NCBI GenBank assembly: GCA_031281275.1
Contig: JAITFP010000072.1
Coordinates: 1 to 64,000 of the forward strand
Length of the DNA stretch: 64,000 nt
Direction: 5' to 3'
Source: Candidatus Fibrimonadaceae bacterium
GTDB taxonomy: Bacteria; Fibrobacterota; Fibrobacteria; Fibrobacterales; Fibrobacteraceae
Both the position numbers and the translations under genes were made by a program. Below the pieces are notes generated by a model. That model was not told the DNA's origin and made no database searches. It saw only the letters and a list, made by a program, of their open reading frames with translations. Each line of letters opens with the position of its first letter. Position 1 is the stretch's first letter. Of this stretch, positions 33,229 to 42,035 are shown in pieces.

Positions 33229-34228
33229 AATTAAATTGACGGCTCTGTTGTTGTTCATTTTAGTTTCTTCTGCATACTCTCAAAGCAAAAAGGTCACGCT
33301 CCTCAATGTTTCTTATGACCCTACTAGGGAACTGTATAAAGAATACAACAAGGCTTTTAGCGAATATTACAAGGGAAAATCGGGAGTTGAGGTAACCGTG
33401 AACCAGTCTCACGGCGGTTCTGGTGGACAGGCGAGAAGCGTTATTGAGGGGAATCAAGCCGATGTTGTGACTTTAGCTATGGCTTATGACATAGATGATA
33501 TTTGTGAAAAGCGCAATGGTCTTATAGCCGAGAGTTGGATAACACGTTTCCCGCAAAACAGTTCGCCTTATACTTCTACCATTGTTTTTCTTGTTCGGAG
33601 TGGCAACCCCAAGGGCATAAAGGACTGGGGCGACCTTGTGAAATCAGGTGTTAATATTATAACCCCCGATCCCAAAACCTCTGGCGGGGCGCGTTGGAAT
33701 TATTTGGCGGCGTGGGCTTACGCCCGTGCCAAATACGGAAGCGAAGATAAAGCTCGCGATTTTGTCAAGAAACTATATGGCAACGTGTCGGTTTTGGATC
33801 CAGGGGCACGTGGTGCCTCTAATACATTTGAGCACGGCACGGGCGATGTGCTGCTGGCGTGGGAGAACGAGGCTTTTTTGATTAAAAAAGAGGCTGGCGG
33901 CGGCAAGTTTGAGATAATTACCCCTAGCCTCAGCATACTCGCGGAACCCTCCGTTACTTATGTTGATGGCATAGTGAACAAGCGTGGCACAAAAGACATT
34001 GCCATTGCTTATTTGGAATACTTATATTCAGATGCCGCGCAGCGGATTATAGGCAAGAATCATTACCGTCCTTCCAATCTGGCAATTGCCAAAGAATTTC
34101 CATATTTTGCAAACCTTAAATTGGTGACAATAGATAATGATTTCGGGGGATGGAAGGCGGCGCATAAATTGCATTTTTCCGAAAATGGGATATTTGACCA
34201 GATAATGATGGAGTTGAAAAAGAAATGA
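33221..34228 (+). CDS. Sulfate/thiosulfate ABC transporter substrate-binding protein
   Basis: With the start at MDKIK after GGAGGTAAAA, this is 335 residues with a signal peptide. Family motifs of the Sbp/CysP group are clear: LLNVSYDPTRELYKEYN, VNQSHGGSGGQARSV and DPKTSGGARWNYLAAW. It would bind sulfate or thiosulfate in the periplasm. No cys permease genes are in the window. It is translationally coupled to alaS upstream and to a FISUMP lipoprotein downstream (four-base overlaps or less). Confidence 0.92.
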   Translation: MDKIKLTALLLFILVSSAYSQSKKVTLLNVSYDPTRELYKEYNKAFSEYYKGKSGVEVTVNQSHGGSGGQARSVIEGNQADVVTLAMAYDIDDICEKRNGLIAESWITRFPQNSSPYTSTIVFLVRSGNPKGIKDWGDLVKSGVNIITPDPKTSGGARWNYLAAWAYARAKYGSEDKARDFVKKLYGNVSVLDPGARGASNTFEHGTGDVLLAWENEAFLIKKEAGGGKFEIITPSLSILAEPSVTYVDGIVNKRGTKDIAIAYLEYLYSDAAQRIIGKNHYRPSNLAIAKEFPYFANLKLVTIDNDFGGWKAAHKLHFSENGIFDQIMMELKKK

Positions 34229-34749
34229 TAAAAATCGCTATCCTTGTTTGTGTATTGTTTTGTGTTGCTTGTGAGCTGCAAGAAGGCACATTCACAGATA
34301 TACGAGACAGCAAAGTCTATAAAACCATAAAAATCGGCGAGCAGGTTTGGTTTGCGGAGAATTTGAATTACGAAGCAGACGGCAGCAAATGTTATGAAAA
34401 CAAACCCGCCAACTGCGATAAATACGGGAGATTATATAGTTGGAAAACGGCTATGAAGTCTTGCCCAGACGGTTGGCATTTGCCGAGTAAGGCGGAGTGG
34501 GAAGTATTGATGGAATCGGTTGTCGGTGAAAAAACAGAAAATCAGTTCGACTTTTTCGCCTTGTCGGGAGGCTATGGCTATTCGAGTGGTTTTTTCTACG
34601 ATTTAGGCAATCTCAGCTACTGGTGGAGCGCTAATGAGTACGGTAGCTACAGTGCTTCCCGTAAGAACATATATTATATAAACGAGTATGCAGACGACGA
34701 CAGCTACGTTAAAAACATTTTGCGAAGTGTTCGTTGCGTGAAAAAATGA
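34225..34749 (+). CDS. FISUMP-domain lipoprotein
   Basis: 174 residues with a lipoprotein signal peptide (lipobox CVAC). The FISUMP domain (Fibrobacter succinogenes major paralogous domain) is visible as WFAENLNY, KCYENKPANC, KYGRLYSW and CPDGWHLPSKAEW, ending SVRCVK. The function of this domain is not established; it is secreted and cysteine-containing. It starts on the stop codon of the sulfate-binding protein gene (ATGA). A second FISUMP gene is at 49869..50729. Confidence 0.9.
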   Translation: MIKIAILVCVLFCVACELQEGTFTDIRDSKVYKTIKIGEQVWFAENLNYEADGSKCYENKPANCDKYGRLYSWKTAMKSCPDGWHLPSKAEWEVLMESVVGEKTENQFDFFALSGGYGYSSGFFYDLGNLSYWWSANEYGSYSASRKNIYYINEYADDDSYVKNILRSVRCVKK

Positions 34750-34779
34750 TGAAAAATAAAATTACTATATTATTCTCAA

Positions 34780-35124
34780 ATGGATAGTTGCCTATTTTGT
34801 AGAATTGCAAATCACGAAGTCCCCTCGGATATTCTTTACGAAGACGATTCTATTGTGGCTTTTAGGGATATTTCTCCGCAAGCACCCGTTCATTTTCTTG
34901 TTATACCCAAAAAACACATAGATAACATAATGGAAATTCAAGAAAACGACAAGGAATTGCTTGGGAATATGCTTTTTCACGCCCAAAAAATTGCAAAAGC
35001 CGAAGGCTGTGAAGAAAAAGGCGCAAGATTTGTTTTAAATTGCAAAACAGATGGCGGTCAAACCGTTAATCACCTGCATTTGCACGTGTTAGGAAAAAGA
35101 ATGCTATACTGGCCTCCGGGATAA
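34780..35124 (+). CDS. HIT-family nucleotide-binding protein (HinT-like)
   Basis: 114 residues with the histidine triad HLHLHVLG near the C-terminus, CLFCRI at the N-terminus and HFLVIPKKH in the middle, as in HinT-type purine nucleoside phosphoramidases. TATATT ends eight bases before the ATG with no Shine-Dalgarno sequence, pointing to a leaderless mRNA. The stop lies one base before the recO ATG. Confidence 0.95.
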   Translation: MDSCLFCRIANHEVPSDILYEDDSIVAFRDISPQAPVHFLVIPKKHIDNIMEIQENDKELLGNMLFHAQKIAKAEGCEEKGARFVLNCKTDGGQTVNHLHLHVLGKRMLYWPPG

Positions 35125-35125
35125 T

Positions 35126-35872
35126 ATGCGTACCCAAATAATAGTTCTTCACCGCTACGCTTATGGCGATAGTTCCTGGATAGTCAAGGCACTTAGCCCA
35201 GACCTTGGCGTTCTTTCTCTTTTGGTGAAGGGGGCAAAATCCAAAAATTCCAGATTTAAAGCCAGCATAGACCCCCTTGCGCACAGCGAAATAGAAATTC
35301 GCTATAACCGCTGCAAGGGAAATTCATCTTTGATAATTCCCAAAGAGGCATTTTTGCAAAATTATTTTCAAAAAATGCGCACAAATTTGCAAAGTTTGGC
35401 AGCCGCCCAACTTATGGCAGAAATTTTGCTTAGGCTCGGAAATAATTTTAGCCATGCGGCAGAAGAGTTCAAATGGTTGCTTAACAACTTGGAATACTTA
35501 GAGTTAAATGAGGCAAACGAAAATTCGCTCTCTCTTTGGTTGCATAAATTGTGTGATATTCTAGGTTATGCGCCAATGCTTTTGAACTGTGGGTTATGCG
35601 GGCAAAAAATTTTGCAAGCTCCGGCAGATTTATGGCACAGCGCTGGCGGAGCGGTGTGCGAGAGTTGCCTTGGAGAGAAAAAACCGAGCTACGACCAGTT
35701 TTTTTTGCAAGAACTTGGGAATTTTGCAAATGGAAAGAGCAATTCCAGGCAAAATTCCTGCCAACGCATAGAGAATTTTTTCTTGGGGCACTTGAAAGTT
35801 CATGCAGGTGCCTTGGATAATTTGCGCTCTTATGAATGGTTAATTGAAACAAGAAAGTTGGTAAGTGGCTGA
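35126..35872 (+). CDS. recO: DNA repair protein RecO
   Basis: 248 residues. RecO loads RecA on SSB-coated DNA with RecR in gap repair and recombination. The N-terminal OB-fold has YGDSSWIVKALSPDLGVLSLLVKGAK. The C-terminal zinc site is formed by CGLCG and CESC. It is packed between the HIT protein (one-base gap) and panB (overlap of eight bases), so they probably form one operon. Confidence 0.92.
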   Translation: MRTQIIVLHRYAYGDSSWIVKALSPDLGVLSLLVKGAKSKNSRFKASIDPLAHSEIEIRYNRCKGNSSLIIPKEAFLQNYFQKMRTNLQSLAAAQLMAEILLRLGNNFSHAAEEFKWLLNNLEYLELNEANENSLSLWLHKLCDILGYAPMLLNCGLCGQKILQAPADLWHSAGGAVCESCLGEKKPSYDQFFLQELGNFANGKSNSRQNSCQRIENFFLGHLKVHAGALDNLRSYEWLIETRKLVSG

Positions 35873-36626
35873 AATGCTTAGCAAAAGCGATTTTTATTCC
35901 ATGAAAAAGAACGGGCAAGCCATTTCTATGGTCACCGTTTATGATGCGGCATTCGCCAGAATGGCGGAGGCAGCAAAAATAGATATGCTTTTGGTTGGGG
36001 ACTCTGCTGCCAACGTGATGCTTGGAATGGATAGAACCGCTGGTATTTCCATGGAAGCGATGTGCATATTCACTAATGCCGTAAAACGTGGTGCGCCAAA
36101 TAGTTACATCGTTAGCGATATGCCTTATGGTTCGGATGCGGAACCAAAACTCGCGTTGCAAAATGCAACAAAATTATTAGAAGCAGGAGCACACGCGGTT
36201 AAAATAGAAGGACTCCCACTTGAATCTCTTAAAGCACTCAGAGAAAAAAAGATAGAGATAGTAGGGCATCTTGGTTTGCTCCCTCAAACCGCAAAAAGTT
36301 TTAAGCAAGTTGGCAAAAATGAGGAAGAAGCGGAAAAAATTATTAAGCAAGCAAAAATTTTAGACAGCTTTGAGCCTTGCGCAGTAGTTTTGGAACATAT
36401 CCCAGAACAGCTTGGAGAAAAAATCTCGCGGGCTATAAATACGCCTACAATCGGCATTGGTGCGGGACAGCAAACCGATGGGCAGGTACTTGTTATGCAC
36501 GATATTTTGCTTATGCATCCATTTAAGATCCCACCTTTCGCCAAAAGTTTTGCAAACTTTTGGGAAGCAGGAGTGAATGCTTTTTGTGATTATAAAAATT
36601 GGGTTTGCAAAAAAAAGTTATTTTAG
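35865..36626 (+). CDS. panB: 3-methyl-2-oxobutanoate hydroxymethyltransferase
   Basis: Converts 2-oxoisovalerate to ketopantoate in pantothenate synthesis. The 253 residues carry MVTVYDAAFARMAE, LLVGDSAANVMLG with a metal-binding Asp, and SDMPYGS. The ORF starts at GTG inside recO; an ATG at 35874 (MLSKSDF) is an equally possible start. panD lies at 40898..41257 on the other strand, so pantothenate genes are split here. Identification is secure. Confidence 0.94.
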   Translation: MAEMLSKSDFYSMKKNGQAISMVTVYDAAFARMAEAAKIDMLLVGDSAANVMLGMDRTAGISMEAMCIFTNAVKRGAPNSYIVSDMPYGSDAEPKLALQNATKLLEAGAHAVKIEGLPLESLKALREKKIEIVGHLGLLPQTAKSFKQVGKNEEEAEKIIKQAKILDSFEPCAVVLEHIPEQLGEKISRAINTPTIGIGAGQQTDGQVLVMHDILLMHPFKIPPFAKSFANFWEAGVNAFCDYKNWVCKKKLF

Positions 36627-36628
36627 TC

Positions 36629-36657
36629 TTGCCAACTTGAAAAAAAAATTCTATATT
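36629..36657 (+). promoter_or_regulatory. Sigma-70 promoter of the histone-H1-like gene
   Basis: TTGCCA, a 17-base spacer and TATATT, about 36 bases before the ATG, which has AAAGGAG upstream. Confidence 0.65.
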
Positions 36658-36693
36658 TATTCTTGACATTCACAAACAAAAGGAGTATTCCTC

Positions 36694-36846
36694 ATGGCTA
36701 CAAAAACCGTTATTAAAAAACCTGCAGCTCCCGCTAAAAAGGCAGCTGCAAAAAAAGCAGCACCTAAAAAGGCTGTAAAAAAAGCAGCTCCTAAAAAAGC
36801 AGCTCCTAAAAAAGCCGCTCATAAAAAAGCTGCTCCAAAAAAATAA
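36694..36846 (+). CDS. Histone H1-like Lys/Ala/Pro-repeat protein
   Basis: This 50-residue ORF is below the ORF-track cutoff but has a Shine-Dalgarno sequence (AAAGGAG), its own promoter and a strong terminator. The product is made of KKAAPKKA-type repeats with almost only Lys, Ala and Pro after the first nine residues. Such proteins resemble the eukaryotic H1 tail and bacterial H1 homologues and bind DNA nonspecifically in nucleoids. It lies between panB and the convergent lnt. Copy-number variation of the repeats between strains is likely. Role inferred from composition. Confidence 0.8.
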   Translation: MATKTVIKKPAAPAKKAAAKKAAPKKAVKKAAPKKAAPKKAAHKKAAPKK

Positions 36847-36862
36847 CGTAACATTGTACACG

Positions 36863-36895
36863 GGCCTCCAATCTTTTAGGTTGGAGGCTCTTTTT
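36863..36895 (+). terminator. Rho-independent terminator of the histone-H1-like gene
   Basis: GCCTCCAA and TTGGAGGC form the stem, followed by TCTTTTT. The T run reaches the stop codon of the convergent lnt gene. Confidence 0.9.
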
Positions 36896-38381
36896 ATTTT
36901 GGAATCTTTTTTATTAGAGCAATAAGAACTATGAGTAGCGAAAAATAAAACAAAACAAGTTCAGCATAATCACCAATCGCAGAATAAAACGTAAAACGAG
37001 TTTCCAAAGGAATGTTTTGAACTATTATCCTCTGCTCAAACAGCTTTGTTTTCTCCAGAATTCTCCCATTTGGCAATATAAAAGCGCTAATTCCCGTATT
37101 TGCCGCCCTAACAACCCCTATTCCGTTCTCCACAGCGTGGGAACGCACCAAATTAAAGTGCTGGTATGGGGCAATGCTTTTGTAAAACCAGCCATCATTT
37201 GTGATGTTGGCAATGAAATTAGCCCCTTTTCGCTTTGCATCCCTCAAAATATTGCCATAAATTGCCTCGTAACATATAAGAGGGCTAAAATTCCCCGGTT
37301 GCCATATTGAAAGGCTATCACCTGGCGAAAAAGTGCCTCCACCCAAGTCCACATAGTTTACTATTGGAAAAATATTGTCAAAGGGGACTTTTTCACTGAA
37401 AGGCACAAGATGTATTTTTCTGTATTCTGGCAGTGGTTCGCCAAAGCCGAACAAAAAAGCCGAATTATATATATCGTATTTCCTTTTTTTATTCTTTGTA
37501 TCTGAGGTCCAAAATCTATTCAATGCCCCAATGACAATGGCAGAGTTACTCTCTTGAGTATAGTTATCCAAAAAATCGATTTCTCTATATCGCGAATTTA
37601 TATAGTCTGGAATTGCTGTTTCGGGAAATAAAATTAGGTCAACGCTATCTGGTTCCAGAGTTTCAAACAAATCCCAAGTTTGAGTCATAACAGAATCATA
37701 GTATTCCCTGCTCCATTTTTTTGTTTGGTGAATGCTAGGTTGCACAATTGCGACTGTCAAAGAATCGGAATCTGCGTTTTTTTCATTTGCCAAAATTCCA
37801 TAACCTCCAATATAAAAGATTATGGCTAGACCTAGCGGTGCAAGCCCTAGCTTTTTTTTCTTTTTCAAAATAGCAGTTGCTAAACACATATTTGAAGCGA
37901 TGATTATCGCAGAGCAACCAAACACTCCAAAGAAAGCATAAGACTGCATAAGCTCTAAGTTATTCCCAAACACAAGCCCAAGCGAGAGCCACGGAAAGCT
38001 CATATCGCCTTTTGCTCGCAACACTTCAATGCCTGCCCAAAAAAACGGAAAAATAAAAATGTATGGGAGTTTAATAAAAACATAAGCACACAAAAGCGTA
38101 AATAAACTTAAAAAGGCAATGCTCAAAAAAAGTCCAGAAAAAATTAGAGCCGGTGGTGCAACATCTCCAACATGATAAAGCCAATATATGCTAATGGCAT
38201 TGAACACAATAGCACCGAGGTAGCTTGAGGTCAAGGCTACCCTTTTGCTCGCTGTTTTTAAAACATAAAACCACGGAGCCAAAGATACTAGAGCTACAGG
38301 ACCAAGCGGGAAGGGGGGAAAGCAAAGCGCTAGTAGTATCCAAGAGGCGAGCGAAAGCAAAATGGCTTTTTTTGTGTTCAT
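36894..38381 (-). CDS. lnt: Apolipoprotein N-acyltransferase
   Basis: 495 residues. Lnt adds the third acyl chain to lipoproteins in the inner membrane. Several N-terminal transmembrane helices (from LLSLASWILLALCFPPFPLG) are followed by a nitrilase-like domain with the catalytic Glu in LFPETAIP and Cys in LICYEAIYG, and a last transmembrane helix. The start is three bases after the TPR gene stop, so they are co-transcribed. It fits a genome rich in lipoproteins. Confidence 0.95.
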   Translation of the reverse strand: MNTKKAILLSLASWILLALCFPPFPLGPVALVSLAPWFYVLKTASKRVALTSSYLGAIVFNAISIYWLYHVGDVAPPALIFSGLFLSIAFLSLFTLLCAYVFIKLPYIFIFPFFWAGIEVLRAKGDMSFPWLSLGLVFGNNLELMQSYAFFGVFGCSAIIIASNMCLATAILKKKKKLGLAPLGLAIIFYIGGYGILANEKNADSDSLTVAIVQPSIHQTKKWSREYYDSVMTQTWDLFETLEPDSVDLILFPETAIPDYINSRYREIDFLDNYTQESNSAIVIGALNRFWTSDTKNKKRKYDIYNSAFLFGFGEPLPEYRKIHLVPFSEKVPFDNIFPIVNYVDLGGGTFSPGDSLSIWQPGNFSPLICYEAIYGNILRDAKRKGANFIANITNDGWFYKSIAPYQHFNLVRSHAVENGIGVVRAANTGISAFILPNGRILEKTKLFEQRIIVQNIPLETRFTFYSAIGDYAELVLFYFSLLIVLIALIKKIPK

Positions 38382-38384
38382 CTT

Positions 38385-40865
38385 TTAACTTTCCGAAAGT
38401 TGCCAATCTGAATTATTCTTTATTTTATCCGTAGCTGCTTGCATAATTCTTTCTGTGGCAAGAGAGTTTCCACCCAAGGCTTGTTCCAAATTTTCTTTGC
38501 AAGCATATAATTCTTCTGGAATCTTGTGAGTGTTGCTGTCGTCTAAAAATTTTTTCAAAATGCCATTGCAAGCATCCAAAGCTTCTTTGAAAAAATTTTG
38601 CAGAATAAGACAATTCACATAAGTTTTCCAAGTTATGAAATAATAGGGACCTTGCATAGCAACCTCGTATATTTTGCAAGCCTTGGCATATTCGCCTTTG
38701 CGTGCATATAGCTCTGCCATAAGGGAATCTATTCTAGCGCAATGCTTGGGATTATCCTTTTCTTTTTCTTTTATGGTTTCGTAAAGTTTCAAAGCTTTTG
38801 TAAAATAGCTAATGCCTCGCCTAGCAGGTCCTGTTGCAGATTTTTGTTTATCTGCAAGAGAGGCATAGCAAAGAGCCACATTTCTCCAAGTGGAAAAGAA
38901 GTAATCCGCTTCCCAATTTATTTCATTGTAAACATCAAGAGCTTTTGCGTAATCTTGCTTGAGCCTGTATATGAAGGCTATGGATTTTTTTGCAGAGATG
39001 GCATAAGAATTGTCTTTTTCCATTTCTGTTATTTTTTGGTAATAAATCAAAGATTCGTCGAGCCTCCTCATCTGGCATATACAATCTGCGAGACCTTCGT
39101 AAACTTCTCTGTTATAGTTCTTGGTGCATTTTTTATAATAGCCTTCTGCATTGCTGAATTTTTTATGAAAGCGCAAAATATTTGCCATAGTTAAGTTCAA
39201 AGAAAATGAAAGCGGATTTTTGTTCAAATAAGATTTTGTGAAACTAACTGCTTGCTTTAAATTTCCTGCCTTGCTGTAGTTTGTGGCTATGGATATTATT
39301 GCGCGTTCATTTTCGGGTTCTTTTGCAAGCAACTGAACAAAGCAATCGTGAGCTTTTACAAAATCTCCTTTCTCTTGCCAAACTCTTCCCATAGATATAA
39401 GAGAGTAAGAATCTCTGGGTTCTTTTTCTAGCAGCTCTGTTAAGCACTGGGCAGAATCGTTGTATTTGCCGAGCTTGCCCAAAATAACGGCGCGCATTTT
39501 TTTTGCTGGTTGAGAATCCGGTTGTATTTCCAGCAATTTGTCTGTTATGCCAAGAGCTTTTTCGTATTCGTTATTTCTTGCAAGTGAAGAAGCGAGATTG
39601 TGCAAAACACCAATTGAATTATTTGATTTTTCCATAGCATATTCAAAACAAGGAATGGCTGCGGAATAATTTCGCATTTTGTGATATATGCGACCGATGG
39701 CATTTTCTATTTCCCAAATTTTGTCTGCACCCTCGGCTTCTTTTGCTTTTTGGAGCATATCGAAAGCCTGTTCCAAATTGCCAGCATCCAAAACTTTTGA
39801 AGCTTGTTCAAAAGCCTCATAAGCAGGCAGTTTATATCTGGAATCATCTTTTGGAGTTGCATTTTCTTTGCTTTCAAAAAGTTTGCGAGATGCCATGCTC
39901 TCAAAGAAATTTATGGATTTCATCGCAGAGTTTCTATGCGCAGGATTTTGGTCTATGGATAAAATATATTGATATACTTTTAATGCCAAAGGAAATTTTT
40001 GCAATTTTGAAAGAATGGTTGCTATTGAATTATAAAGCGTGAAGCTGTACATCCGCCCTATTTTCCTAGCTTTGTTGTAATGCAAAAAAGCTTTGCGATA
40101 ATTTTTTTCAGAAAAAGCAAGCCCGCCCGCGAGTAAATGAGCCTCCGAGGAATTTGGCGAAAATGAAAAAAGCAAATCGCAGCTTTCCCAAGCCTCTTTA
40201 TAATTTCCTTGAGCGTGGTAAATTGTTCCTTTTAACTTCAAGGCTTTTTCGCTTTTGCTATTTACCTGTTGCAAAATTTTATCTGCACATTCCATTGCTT
40301 CGCTTAAATTTTTTGAATGGAAAAGTGTGTAGCCAAGCGATATGAAAACTTTTTCAATATCTGAATTTTGCGGGTTTTCATATTTTAACACATCGCAAAG
40401 AATTTCATAAGATTTTTTGAAATCGCGTTGCATTTGCTTAACCACTGCCATAGAGGTAAAGCATTTTATATTGTGCGGTCTGAGCGCAAGCGAAGACTGA
40501 AAACAGTTATAGGCTTCGTCGAACAGATTCAGTTCCATATTTGCAATGCCCATGTTGTACCAAACGCCTGCAACATCATTGCTCGAATTACCCTGCGCAA
40601 TTTTCAGCGAAAGCAAAAATTCGTCAATAGCCGCTTTTTGCTGCTCGGTTCTCAAAAGCATAAGTCCCAAAAGCGAATGAAGTTCAAAAACCTCATTTTC
40701 AGGATCTTGCTTTTTTAATTCTAAAATTTCGTTCAAGAGCTTTTGATATTCTCTTGTACGCTTTTCACCAAACAAACGAGAGGCTTCCGTAATATCCAAA
40801 GATATACGTGCACATTCATTCTTTATTTCAGAATAAAAACCATCTTCGTAATTTGCATTATTCAT
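38385..40865 (-). CDS. Large tetratricopeptide-repeat protein
   Basis: 826 residues made of many TPR-like helix pairs (for example AGVWYNMGIANMELNLFDEA and YNSIATILSKLQKFPLAL), with no signal peptide and no visible catalytic domain. It is likely a cytoplasmic scaffold for protein interactions. The start follows AGGGGGAAAA. It is located 33 bases after panD and three before lnt on the same strand. The partner is unknown. Confidence 0.85.
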   Translation of the reverse strand: MNNANYEDGFYSEIKNECARISLDITEASRLFGEKRTREYQKLLNEILELKKQDPENEVFELHSLLGLMLLRTEQQKAAIDEFLLSLKIAQGNSSNDVAGVWYNMGIANMELNLFDEAYNCFQSSLALRPHNIKCFTSMAVVKQMQRDFKKSYEILCDVLKYENPQNSDIEKVFISLGYTLFHSKNLSEAMECADKILQQVNSKSEKALKLKGTIYHAQGNYKEAWESCDLLFSFSPNSSEAHLLAGGLAFSEKNYRKAFLHYNKARKIGRMYSFTLYNSIATILSKLQKFPLALKVYQYILSIDQNPAHRNSAMKSINFFESMASRKLFESKENATPKDDSRYKLPAYEAFEQASKVLDAGNLEQAFDMLQKAKEAEGADKIWEIENAIGRIYHKMRNYSAAIPCFEYAMEKSNNSIGVLHNLASSLARNNEYEKALGITDKLLEIQPDSQPAKKMRAVILGKLGKYNDSAQCLTELLEKEPRDSYSLISMGRVWQEKGDFVKAHDCFVQLLAKEPENERAIISIATNYSKAGNLKQAVSFTKSYLNKNPLSFSLNLTMANILRFHKKFSNAEGYYKKCTKNYNREVYEGLADCICQMRRLDESLIYYQKITEMEKDNSYAISAKKSIAFIYRLKQDYAKALDVYNEINWEADYFFSTWRNVALCYASLADKQKSATGPARRGISYFTKALKLYETIKEKEKDNPKHCARIDSLMAELYARKGEYAKACKIYEVAMQGPYYFITWKTYVNCLILQNFFKEALDACNGILKKFLDDSNTHKIPEELYACKENLEQALGGNSLATERIMQAATDKIKNNSDWQLSES

Positions 40866-40897
40866 TTTTCCCCCTACTAGTTATAACCTTCAAACTT

Positions 40898-41257
40898 TTA
40901 TTTTTTATTATCCATAATTCTATTATTTTTGTTAACTTTTACAACCTTGGGTTGCCAGCTCTTTGCTTCTTCTGGTGTTAAAGAAATGTAAGCAGCGATT
41001 ATCACCAAATCATTTTTTTGCACAAGTCGTGCTGCCGCTCCATTTAAGCATACTGTGCCGGATTTTTTTTTACCCTCTATTACATAAGTTTCAAAACGTT
41101 CTCCATTGTTTAAATTAAGCACGTGAACTTTTTCGTGCGGAAAAAGCCCAGCAGCTTGCATAAGCTCCTTGTCTATTGTTATTGACCCCTCATAATCCAA
41201 ACAAGCATCGGTTACTGTAGCTCTATGGATTTTGCTTTTTAACAATTCTATTAACAT
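40898..41257 (-). CDS. panD: Aspartate 1-decarboxylase
   Basis: Makes beta-alanine for pantothenate. The 119-residue proenzyme shows [12 protein letters not shown] and the self-cleavage site Gly-Ser in DYEGSIT, which generates the pyruvoyl cofactor. The upstream -10-like TATATTATAAT lies at the edge of repeat copy 4 with about 10 bases to the ATG. Identification is secure. Confidence 0.96.
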   Translation of the reverse strand: MLIELLKSKIHRATVTDACLDYEGSITIDKELMQAAGLFPHEKVHVLNLNNGERFETYVIEGKKKSGTVCLNGAAARLVQKNDLVIIAAYISLTPEEAKSWQPKVVKVNKNNRIMDNKK

Positions 41258-41270
41258 ATCTGATTATAAT

Positions 41271-41403
41271 ATAGTAAATGCTGATAATTAGTTAGGCTAG
41301 TGGGGAATGGCTAGTGGCTAGTGGGAAAACCACAAAAACCAGTATTTTCAAGACGACTACTAGCTACTTACCATTAGCTACTCCCAAACATTTAGTTAAT
41401 CAT
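41271..41403 (-). repeat. Dispersed intergenic element, copy 4
   Basis: Close to copy 1 in sequence and orientation (ATAGTAAATGCTGAT, GGCTAGTGGGGAATGGC, AACCAGTATTT, CTACTCCCAAACATTTAG). Read on the minus strand, it begins in the last codons of rpe, supplying its TAA, and ends in GCATTTACTATATT, the -10 region of panD. It fills the whole rpe-panD gap. Confidence 0.88.
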
Positions 41404-42030
41404 AGTAAGAAACTTCCTAGTTTCTTCTTCGATGTTCTTTGCGCTGAATATGGCGGAGCCTATAACAAAAATATTTGCACCAGCATCACGGGCAAGAGGC
41501 AAGGTTTCCAAATTCACTCCGCCGTCTATCTCTATTTGCAAATTTGGTTTCATTGCGCGCAAATTGTGAATTTTTTCCAAACAATATGGAATTAACGATT
41601 GCCCGCCAAAACCTGGGTTTACGCTCATAATCAAAACCATATCTGCTAGGTCTAAAACTTCTTCAATGGATGCAAGCGGCGTGGCAGGATTTATTGCAAC
41701 TCCAGCTTTGCATCCCAATTCCTTTATTTGATTCAGCAATCTATCCAAATGTTTTGTTGCTTCTGCGTGAACGGTTATGTATTGAACTCCGGCACGTGCG
41801 AATGCCTCTATGTGTAGCTCTGGGTTGTTTATCATCAAATGGCAATCCAACGGAAGTTTTGTGCAATTACGAATTTGCTGCGCGATGCCGGGACCAAAGG
41901 AAATATTGGGAACAAAACTTCCATCCATTATATCCAAATGAATCCAGTTTGCGCCACCTTTTTCGGTGGCTTTTATGTCTGCTTCCAAATTCAGGAAATT
42001 GGCATTTAAAACACTGGGAGCTATTATCAT
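41392..42030 (-). CDS. rpe: Ribulose-phosphate 3-epimerase
   Basis: 212 residues, interconverting ribulose 5-phosphate and xylulose 5-phosphate. Barrel motifs are clear: IAPSVLNANFLNLE, HLDIMDGSFVPNISFGP, MSVNPGFGGQ and IEIDGGVN. The C-terminal residues and stop codon overlap the start of repeat copy 4. It lies five bases after pdxB on the same strand. Confidence 0.97.
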   Translation of the reverse strand: MIIAPSVLNANFLNLEADIKATEKGGANWIHLDIMDGSFVPNISFGPGIAQQIRNCTKLPLDCHLMINNPELHIEAFARAGVQYITVHAEATKHLDRLLNQIKELGCKAGVAINPATPLASIEEVLDLADMVLIMSVNPGFGGQSLIPYCLEKIHNLRAMKPNLQIEIDGGVNLETLPLARDAGANIFVIGSAIFSAKNIEEETRKFLTMIN

Positions 42031-42035
42031 ATAGG

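Noticed and set aside
36670-36861. 63-residue minus-strand Phe/Cys-rich ORF
   Set aside because: Antisense shadow of the Lys/Ala/Pro repeat gene, which has promoter, Shine-Dalgarno sequence and terminator.
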